DNA of 25,615 nt from Clostridium sp. CAG:568 (lineage in GTDB: Bacteria; Bacillota_I; Bacilli_A; RFN20; CAG-288), in NCBI GenBank assembly GCA_000434395.1, contig FR878776.1, positions 1 to 25,615 on the forward strand, read 5' to 3'. This document shows positions 16,587 through 22,897 of this stretch, piece after piece; position 1 is the first letter of the stretch, and each line of letters begins with the position of its first letter. The notes beneath the pieces are model-generated. The model worked only from the letters and a program-made list of their open reading frames with translations, made no database searches and was not told the origin of the DNA. The translations under genes were made by a program, and so were the position numbers.

Positions 16587-17718
16587 ATGAAGGAGTTATA
16601 CGAAATAGCGGGAGATGCCCAAAGATTGGAATTGAAGATGTCCTCTCTTTGTGGCTGTCTTTGACCTCCCCAAGATAGAAGAAGAAATCAAAAATTTAGA
16701 AGAAGAAACAGCAAATCCATCCTTTTGGAGTGACCCTAAAAATGCTGCCAAGATAAATGGCAAGTTATCAGACCTCAACGATAAGAAAAATACTTATGAA
16801 GGTCTTTTCAATCGACTTGAAGATATCAAGGCTGCACTTTCACTTTTGAAAGAAGAAGATGACAAGGATTTGCATAATCAAACAGAAAAAGATGTAGCAT
16901 CCTTATCAAAAGATATGGATGCTTTTGAGACTGAATTATATTTGTCTGGTGCTTATGATCATATGAATGCAATCTTGGAATTTCATCCAGGTGCTGGTGG
17001 AACTGAAGCACATGACTGGGCTGGAATGTTATTTAGAATGTACACCAAATACTGTGACAGCCATGGATTCAAATATAAAGTATTGGATTATCAAGAAGGC
17101 GAAGAAGCTGGAATATCTTCTGCCACATTAGAAGTCATGGGTAAAAATGCCTATGGTCTTTTGAAATCAGAGAGAGGGGTTCATAGAATGGTGAGATTAT
17201 CACCATTTGATGCCGCTCATTCAAGACATACATCCTTTGCAAGTGTCAACGTAATGCCTGAATTAGATGATTCAGTAGATGTAGAAATAAATCCAGCTGA
17301 AATAACTATTGAGACTTATAGATCATCTGGTGCTGGTGGTCAAAACGTCAACAAGACTGAATCTGCAATTAGAATCATTCACCATCCTACTGGAATAGTC
17401 GTCACTTGTCAGGTTGAGAGAAGCCAAATGCAAAATAAAGCTCTGGCAATGAATCTTTTGAAATCTAGATTATTCCAAGTAAGAGAGAAAGAAAGACAAG
17501 AGAAGTTAAATAAAATCAATGGTGTCAAAAAAGATATCGAATGGGGATCTCAAATAAGATCCTATGTTTTCCAGCCTTATACGATGGTCAAAGACCATCG
17601 TACTGAATATTCAGTCGGAGATATCCAAAAAGTAATGGATGGTAATTTGGATGGATTCATCGATGCCTATTTGAAATGGAAGTATAAAGAGGGAAGAACC
17701 GATGCAGAAGGAGAATAG
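16587..17718 (+). CDS. prfB: Peptide chain release factor 2, expressed by programmed +1 frameshift
   Basis: RF2 recognises UAA and UGA stops and triggers peptide release. The gene is read in two frames: 16587-16661 (25 codons, starting MKELYEIAGD), then one base skipped, then 16663-17718 (351 codons), giving a 376-residue product. The shift lies at CTT TGA C. The second frame contains the UGA-reading tripeptide in RLSPFDAAHS and the catalytic GGQ in SSGAGGQNVNK. Both mark RF2 rather than RF1. AAGGAG (16570-16575) is 11 nt before the ATG. The gene follows secA after 26 nt and overlaps yitT by 17 nt. A GTG at 16651 in the second frame would skip the N-terminus and is not the start. The shift lets RF2 level control its own synthesis. 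Confidence 0.96.
16651..16665 (+). promoter_or_regulatory. RF2 programmed frameshift site with weak SD-like element
   Basis: CTT (16659-16661), TGA (16662-16664) and C (16665) form the classical slippery stop. The position where AGGGGG is normally found, three bases before CTT, here reads TGTGGC (16650-16655). It keeps only about half of the usual pairing to 16S rRNA. Confidence 0.9.
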
Positions 17719-18898
17719 AACAAGCTGGTTTAAAAACTTCTTTCTCGGTCAATGGTTTACTTTAAAGACTTCCTTTTATAAGGAATTTATAGAACCGAAG
17801 AAATCCGAATTATTCAAATCGATAACTTGGATTGTCATAGGAAACTTATTGTTGGCATTAGGTGCATCGTTATTCCTTGTTCCTGGTGAAATAGTCACAG
17901 GTGGAACTTCCGGTATAGCAATTATAATCCAACAGTTCTATAACATGGCGACTGGGGATGACTTAAATTCCATAATCGATATTAACCATATCATTACAAT
18001 TAGCACTGTCTTTTTCTTCATACTAGGTTACTTCTTATTAGGATTTGGATTCACTTTAAAAACTTTAATCTCAACTATTATCTATCCTTTAGGAATCTAT
18101 CTATTTGATTTTCTAAGAGAAATAACCGTTATTAACGGAACTAAATTATTTGCTATAGAAACTTATATAAATAATCCAAGCTACGATTCTACTTCAGTAA
18201 TGATTCTAGCTGGAATATTCGGTGGTATATTGATGGGTGCAGGTGTTGCATTTTCATTCAAAGGTGGTGGATCTACCGGTGGAACGGATTGTATAACCAT
18301 GTGGTTACATAAGAAATTTGGAATTCCAACTTCTATTTCATCTTTTGGAGTGGACTTTATAATAATATTCACTGGTCTGTTCTCATCTCAAAATTTAATC
18401 AATTTCTTAATTGGAATATTAGCTTCATTATTATGTTCATTTGTCATAGAGAGAATCTTCTCAGGCAATAGTTCTTCATATTGTGCAGAGATTGTATCAG
18501 CTAAATATAGAAGCATCTCCAATGCCATTAATAAAAACATGGAAAGAGGAACAACACTATATGAAGCTGAGGGCGGATATACTGGATTTGAAAGAAAAGT
18601 TGTAAAAGTCTCATTCACAAGAAACGAATATCGTGAATTGCTCAGATTAATAAAATCTATAGATCCATATGCTTTTATAACAATAACAAATGTCGATGAA
18701 ATTCATGGAAATGGATTCTCATACGATGATGGTGATGAACCTTTGCAAATAAAAGAGCATCACTCAGCCAGATCTATAAAGAAAGCTCAGCTAAAGGCTA
18801 TGAAGCTTGAAAGAATAACCATAAAGAAAAATGACAATGCTGTTCTTCGAGATGTTAAAAAAGCTAAAAAAGAGGAGAAGAAAAACAAAAAGAAATAA
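17702..18898 (+). CDS. YitT family membrane protein (YitT_membrane plus DUF2179)
   Basis: This 398-residue integral membrane protein is of a widespread but poorly understood Bacillota family. Helices run from about 41 to 250. They include the conserved PGEIVTGGTSGIA (61-73) and GGGSTGGTDCI (188-198). A cytoplasmic DUF2179 domain follows (about 258-338, TTLYEAEGGYTG and ITITNVDEIHGNGF). The last 60 residues are a lysine-rich tail (KKAKKEEKKNKKK), longer than usual. AGAGGG (17688-17693) lies 8 nt before the ATG, inside prfB, so the gene belongs to the secA-prfB operon and may be translationally coupled. It ends before a strong terminator. The substrate, if it is a transporter, cannot be told. 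Confidence 0.92.
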   Translation: MQKENRTSWFKNFFLGQWFTLKTSFYKEFIEPKKSELFKSITWIVIGNLLLALGASLFLVPGEIVTGGTSGIAIIIQQFYNMATGDDLNSIIDINHIITISTVFFFILGYFLLGFGFTLKTLISTIIYPLGIYLFDFLREITVINGTKLFAIETYINNPSYDSTSVMILAGIFGGILMGAGVAFSFKGGGSTGGTDCITMWLHKKFGIPTSISSFGVDFIIIFTGLFSSQNLINFLIGILASLLCSFVIERIFSGNSSSYCAEIVSAKYRSISNAINKNMERGTTLYEAEGGYTGFERKVVKVSFTRNEYRELLRLIKSIDPYAFITITNVDEIHGNGFSYDDGDEPLQIKEHHSARSIKKAQLKAMKLERITIKKNDNAVLRDVKKAKKEEKKNKKK

Positions 18899-18904
18899 AA
18901 CTAT

Positions 18905-18937
18905 AAGCCTAGCTACATAACAGCTTGGCTTTTTTTA
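18905..18937 (+). terminator. Terminator of the secA-prfB-yitT operon
   Basis: AAGCCTAGCT (18905-18914) pairs with AGCTTGGCTT (18922-18931), nine pairs with one T-T mismatch, around a 7-nt loop. A run of seven T follows, starting seven bases after the yitT stop codon. Confidence 0.9.
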
Positions 18938-19010
18938 TATTTGACTAGCAAATTAAGTGTTCATTTAAAATTTGGAAAGCCTTTAATGAGTCAAGAGTAT
19001 AAAAGAATTC

Positions 19011-19031
19011 TATAATTCTAATGATTTAGGA
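19011..19031 (+). promoter_or_regulatory. -10 element and ribosome binding site of the DUF1275 gene
   Basis: A perfect TATAAT (19011-19016) and AGGA (19028-19031) 8 nt before the ATG give a short leader starting near 19022. No clear -35 is seen. A second TATAAA at 18998-19003 is also possible. Confidence 0.45.
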
Positions 19032-19039
19032 TTCATTTT

Positions 19040-19786
19040 ATGAGCTTTATAAAAAAACACTTCACTTTATCTCTATTATTTGCTTGTCTATTAAGTCTTT
19101 TAGGTGGGTTCACAGAACTATATTCCATCAAAACTAGAGGAATATATGCTGCTATGCAAACTGGAAACACCATTACAATGTTTATGAATTTTATAGATGG
19201 TAATATCCCTTGGGCTTTAGATAGGATGATGGTTATATTAATGTTCTTTATCGGATGTTTAACTGCAGAGACTTTAAAAGCCACAATAAAGAAAGTGAAT
19301 AAATACTATCCACAAATAGTACTGAGCCTAATGATCATATGTTTGATTCCATCAATTTGCATTCCTGTTAATGTTGAAGCGATTCAATCTAACGGAACAC
19401 CTACAATAAACGATATCGTAGCCGATTGTTTCATGGCTTTATATGGGGCGTTCCAATTCTGCTCATTCCGTGAAATGAATAAAAATGTATTCTCTTCTAC
19501 TATGATGACTACTGTTATGAAGAATATAGCTGAATTCTTAGTGAAATCAATAAAAGAAAAGAACATTGAATATGCTTTTATATCTTTGGAATACTTCTTC
19601 ATTTTGATTTCCTTTATATTAGGCGCTATGTCCTTCTATCTTTGTTATAAATTTATCGATAACCAATCCAAAGATACTATTATTCAGTTATTACCCATTT
19701 CAATGATTGCTGTATTATTAATATTGATTGGACTATCTATATTCATTTCTAAAAAAGATAAAGAAATTAAGCTAGTAAAAGAATAA
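19040..19786 (+). CDS. DUF1275 (YoaK-like) membrane protein
   Basis: The 248-residue protein has about six hydrophobic segments. The N-terminal family signature is visible: LLGGFTELYSIKTRG (20-34) followed by AAMQTGNTITM, corresponding to the conserved G..D...Y...G.F...TGN block of DUF1275. Family members are uncharacterised inner-membrane proteins, sometimes called YoaK, and no substrate is established. The gene stands alone between the yitT terminator and a weak AT-rich terminator. The ATG at 19040 has AGGA 8 nt upstream. The acidic residue in the signature is Glu here rather than the more usual Asp. Confidence 0.83.
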   Translation: MSFIKKHFTLSLLFACLLSLLGGFTELYSIKTRGIYAAMQTGNTITMFMNFIDGNIPWALDRMMVILMFFIGCLTAETLKATIKKVNKYYPQIVLSLMIICLIPSICIPVNVEAIQSNGTPTINDIVADCFMALYGAFQFCSFREMNKNVFSSTMMTTVMKNIAEFLVKSIKEKNIEYAFISLEYFFILISFILGAMSFYLCYKFIDNQSKDTIIQLLPISMIAVLLILIGLSIFISKKDKEIKLVKE

Positions 19787-19797
19787 AATAAGTAAAT

Positions 19798-19831
19798 AGA
19801 TCTATATATTACATATATAATCTTTATTTTT
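19798..19831 (+). terminator. Weak AT-rich terminator after the DUF1275 gene
   Basis: AGAT..ATATAT (19798-19809) pairs with ATATAT.ATCT (19813-19823) around a 3-nt loop with small internal bulges, followed by TTATTTTTTTC. Stem stability is low. Confidence 0.4.
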
Positions 19832-20049
19832 TTCTTTCTCAATTAATTTTAGCCAAATAAGAATTTATCATCTTATTTTCTACAAAATTTGATGTTATCA
19901 ACTTTTTATATATAAATGAAATAGTTCGAATATAGACAATTCGTTATCATTTTTGGACTGCGTATCTTTTATTATTCTTTCATTTACTAGAAAAGTCTAA
20001 GGATGCCATAATCATTTTCTTGTTCTTATAGATAAGTTTTCAATACTAT

Positions 20050-20104
20050 TTGAAATTATTTAATAGAACATTTATTCTAATGTCCTAAATTTATATAAAA
20101 GGAG
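20050..20104 (+). promoter_or_regulatory. Promoter and ribosome binding site of the lipoprotein gene
   Basis: TTGAAA (20050-20055) and TATTCT (20073-20078) are 17 nt apart, matching the consensus at five and four of six bases, with a predicted start near 20085. GGAG (20101-20104) lies 8 nt before the ATG. Confidence 0.5.
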
Positions 20105-20112
20105 CAAAATAT

Positions 20113-22683
20113 ATGAAATTTAAAAAACTAATATCAATATCTACTCTTGTATTGATGAGCTTGACAAGTTGCAATGAGATTAAGCCATCTTCTTCTCAAA
20201 CTCCTGGATCTACTACACCAAATTCATCTTTTACACCAACAGAACCTACAGCACCTGATTTCTCTGATTATGATTTAGATGTCATGGATGACTACACCTA
20301 TGAAGGTCAATTAGGTGAAGTTACTATAACAAATAAAAGATTAACCATCACAAAAGATGGTCAATCAAAAAATCTAATCCCAACTTCTATAGATGAAGAA
20401 ATACAAGGCGATGATATAACAAGAACAGTAATATCATTCTCCAAAGCTTTTAATGATGATGACTATAAGGCCTACCTATCTTTTGATGAAAAGATGGTCT
20501 TAATTCTTGAAAAAGGTGATGAGTCTTATTCATTCATGCCTTCTATCAAAAGCATGAATGGAGCATTCTTCTCACCTTATTATGAAGCAGAAGTTTCCAA
20601 AATTGATTTAATCTACTATTTCAGCGGAGATTATTCAGTCGATAGAGATGTATTCTTAGTTAGACAATCCACTGCAGCTGGATCAACTTTAAATTCCTAC
20701 TATACAAAGTCCTACTTGAAAGACGTGGATGGAACTGTCGAATTAATAGCAGATTACTACGACTACACTGATAATTATCTATATGAATCTATGATGCTAG
20801 AAAATAACGGGTCTTATATAGATTTAGTCAACATATTATCAAATAATGAAGTCGTATTCAGAAGCTGTCCTGCTTTTATGAACTATGACGTCTTTGACGG
20901 ATCAAAGACAATAGACTTATCCTATGATTTCGATAATAAGACTGTATCCTTTGATGGCGATACATATCAAATAGAAGGAAGCGTAGATGAAAAAGAAGGA
21001 AGTGAATATAGAATCACTTCTGGAAGTAAGTCTTATTTAGTAAAACCTAGTGCTTATGGAATTACCTTTATAGATTCTTCAGATAAAGAAACATTCATGC
21101 CGTATGAAGATTATTCTTCATATTTATATGGTAGCTTCTCTTATAAGGATTTCAATTTCTCCTTCAGCTTAGATGAAGAGACAAATACTAACAAATTGAA
21201 AATCAATAATGTTGAAACATCATTTAGCTTTGATGTCTATAAAAACTTCAAAGCTATAAAAGTTGAATACGATGGAAAGACATATCATTTTGTTCCTTAT
21301 AAAGACGATATGGCTTCTAATTACGTAATCAAAGGATATGTAGGTGAAAAAGAGTTATTCTTAGTAAATAAATCTCTTTATTCAAGTTACTTTGTAAACG
21401 ACTTCACATACAAATCAAAGACTGAGAAAGAAACATTGGTGGTAGACAAAGATTTAAAGATAACCTATCAATCTAAGACTGTCAATTCTAATATTCTATA
21501 TGTTCCTTCTTCTGATTCCACTTATCTAGAATTCACAATGGATTCAAATACATATCAATTCAAATTATTCGACACTGGAATCAAAGCATTTGAATTGATA
21601 AAAGGAGATGAATCAAAGATATTCATACCTACTAGCAGTTTTGAATCTCTATTAGGCGAATACACCACCAAATATCAAATCGACTTAACTATCGCTACAG
21701 ATAAATTAACTTATAAAGGAAATGAAGTCGATTATGAAATGAAGCCATACTACATAAAAGATTCATTTGCATATGTGATCGGTCTTTATTTCACCATCAA
21801 TAATGAAGAGCATTTGATAGAAGTAGGATCAAACAACGCTATGGTTGGAGGAGTATTTAAAAATAATGTATTCACTCCAAATGAAACTTTCGTTCCATAT
21901 GACATGTTCTTAGATTTGGTAGGCACATATGAATTCAATGGCGCCTATGGAACAGAAAAGATAAGAATCACTTCTGATGGAAAGATGTATGCTGATAGTC
22001 TCAACGATACTAATAATGGATTAGTCGAGAAGGAATATGACTATTCATTGAGCATAACTACATACCAGGGAAACAAAGCTGTAAGAGTAGCTATGAAATA
22101 CAGCAGCATAACTGAAGTCTATTTTATTAAAGATGGAGCTAGTTTGGTCTCATTCAATAATAGATATGCCGTTGACTATATCTACAACTATAACGGAGTA
22201 TATGCAAACGGTGATAATTCAACTGTCATATATCTAACCGCTGATCAGTTATATGTAAATGGATCATTAACTTCTTATTCTTCATATGAAAGCAAAGATG
22301 GAGTAACAACAATAACAACAAGTTCATCGACATTCAAATTCAAAGAAGTAGATGGAATAAAGAAAGTCGAATATAACGATGAGACATTGAATTCAGTCGA
22401 TTTCGATATAACAAAGTTTGTTAAAGACTATACGACAACTAGTGGAACTACATATTCATTTAAAGCTGTCGTAGATCCTATTACAAAGATAACTTCATAT
22501 GTGCTGAGCGATGGAACAACAAATTATAATTATCTAATCACTTCATACAACAATAAGATTGCATTGAAGTTCTCAATTTTATCTACAACTATTTACTTAT
22601 ATGAGGATAGTGGTGAATATAAGATTGCTTCTGAAAGCTCAATACCTCTTCCTCCACCTCCTCTTCCTCCTTATAAAGGATAA
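20113..22683 (+). CDS. Large repetitive lipoprotein of unknown function
   Basis: I do not recognise this protein. It is made as a lipoprotein: a basic, hydrophobic signal peptide ends in the lipobox LTSC with Cys20, so it should be anchored to the outer membrane face. A Ser/Thr/Pro-rich tether follows (about 21-50). The rest of the 856 residues is rich in Tyr, Asp, Ser and alternating hydrophobic residues, suggesting beta structure. A recurring strand end is seen at FMP (141-143), FMP (328-330), FVP (393-395), FIP (504-506) and FVP (593-595). Two of these are preceded by KGDES, and several are followed by a Gly-x-Tyr/Phe turn, so it is probably built from diverged repeats. The C-terminus ends in a short proline tail (PLPPPPLPP). 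It has its own promoter and a strong terminator. A scaffold or binding role is inference. Confidence 0.85.
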   Translation: MKFKKLISISTLVLMSLTSCNEIKPSSSQTPGSTTPNSSFTPTEPTAPDFSDYDLDVMDDYTYEGQLGEVTITNKRLTITKDGQSKNLIPTSIDEEIQGDDITRTVISFSKAFNDDDYKAYLSFDEKMVLILEKGDESYSFMPSIKSMNGAFFSPYYEAEVSKIDLIYYFSGDYSVDRDVFLVRQSTAAGSTLNSYYTKSYLKDVDGTVELIADYYDYTDNYLYESMMLENNGSYIDLVNILSNNEVVFRSCPAFMNYDVFDGSKTIDLSYDFDNKTVSFDGDTYQIEGSVDEKEGSEYRITSGSKSYLVKPSAYGITFIDSSDKETFMPYEDYSSYLYGSFSYKDFNFSFSLDEETNTNKLKINNVETSFSFDVYKNFKAIKVEYDGKTYHFVPYKDDMASNYVIKGYVGEKELFLVNKSLYSSYFVNDFTYKSKTEKETLVVDKDLKITYQSKTVNSNILYVPSSDSTYLEFTMDSNTYQFKLFDTGIKAFELIKGDESKIFIPTSSFESLLGEYTTKYQIDLTIATDKLTYKGNEVDYEMKPYYIKDSFAYVIGLYFTINNEEHLIEVGSNNAMVGGVFKNNVFTPNETFVPYDMFLDLVGTYEFNGAYGTEKIRITSDGKMYADSLNDTNNGLVEKEYDYSLSITTYQGNKAVRVAMKYSSITEVYFIKDGASLVSFNNRYAVDYIYNYNGVYANGDNSTVIYLTADQLYVNGSLTSYSSYESKDGVTTITTSSSTFKFKEVDGIKKVEYNDETLNSVDFDITKFVKDYTTTSGTTYSFKAVVDPITKITSYVLSDGTTNYNYLITSYNNKIALKFSILSTTIYLYEDSGEYKIASESSIPLPPPPLPPYKG

Positions 22684-22697
22684 AGATGTATTTGATT

Positions 22698-22726
22698 AAA
22701 ACACTACATTATTGTAGTGTTTTTTA
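22698..22726 (+). terminator. Terminator of the lipoprotein gene
   Basis: AAAACACTAC (22698-22707) pairs perfectly with GTAGTGTTTT (22714-22723) around a 6-nt loop and is followed by further T residues. It starts 14 nt after the stop codon. Confidence 0.9.
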
Positions 22727-22754
22727 TTGTGTTGTTGTGTACACATAAACTTGA

Positions 22755-22871
22755 GCTGATCAACTTGGTTCTAAAAAAGGGCAAAAAAAGGTGATTTCAA
22801 AAGAAGAAGCAAAGAAAGATTGCTTCAATGAAGCATATAAAATCATAAAAGAAAAAGGATGGGTCTTATAG
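22755..22871 (+). pseudogene. Unrecognised 38-codon gene remnant
   Basis: The frame opens after a TGA (22752-22754) and runs 38 codons to TAG (22869-22871). It reads like a protein C-terminus, with a lysine-rich segment and then ISKEEAKKDCFNEAYKII and KEKGWVL. There is no ATG; a GTG (13th codon) follows an A-rich AAAAAAAGG. The TAG lies in the loop of a terminator hairpin. I interpret it as a decayed gene end. The family is unknown, and chance is possible. Confidence 0.3.
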
Positions 22872-22883
22872 CCCACCCTTTTT
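22852..22883. terminator. Bidirectional terminator after the surface protein gene
   Basis: AAAAAGGATGGG (22852-22863) pairs with CCCACCCTTTTT (22872-22883), eleven pairs with one A-C mismatch, around an 8-nt loop. T5 follows on both strands. It lies 14 nt past the minus-strand stop at 22898 and should end that transcript. Confidence 0.85.
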
Positions 22884-22897
22884 AAATATAACTAATA

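Larger units (their letters stand above)
19787..20112. other. AT-rich intergenic region upstream of the lipoprotein gene
   Basis: The 326 nt hold a weak terminator at the left and the lipoprotein promoter at the right. Between them is a perfect 8-bp inverted repeat, AAATAAGA (19855-19862) and TCTTATTT (19871-19878), with an 8-nt loop and no clear T tract. A smaller repeat, CGAAT/ATTCG, lies near 19927-19943. I find no coding sequence, remnant or RNA gene here. Confidence 0.5.

Noticed and set aside
16651..16662. GTG start for prfB at 16651
   Set aside because: The upstream frame starting at 16587 with its CTT TGA C junction restores the conserved RF2 N-terminus, so the GTG is internal.
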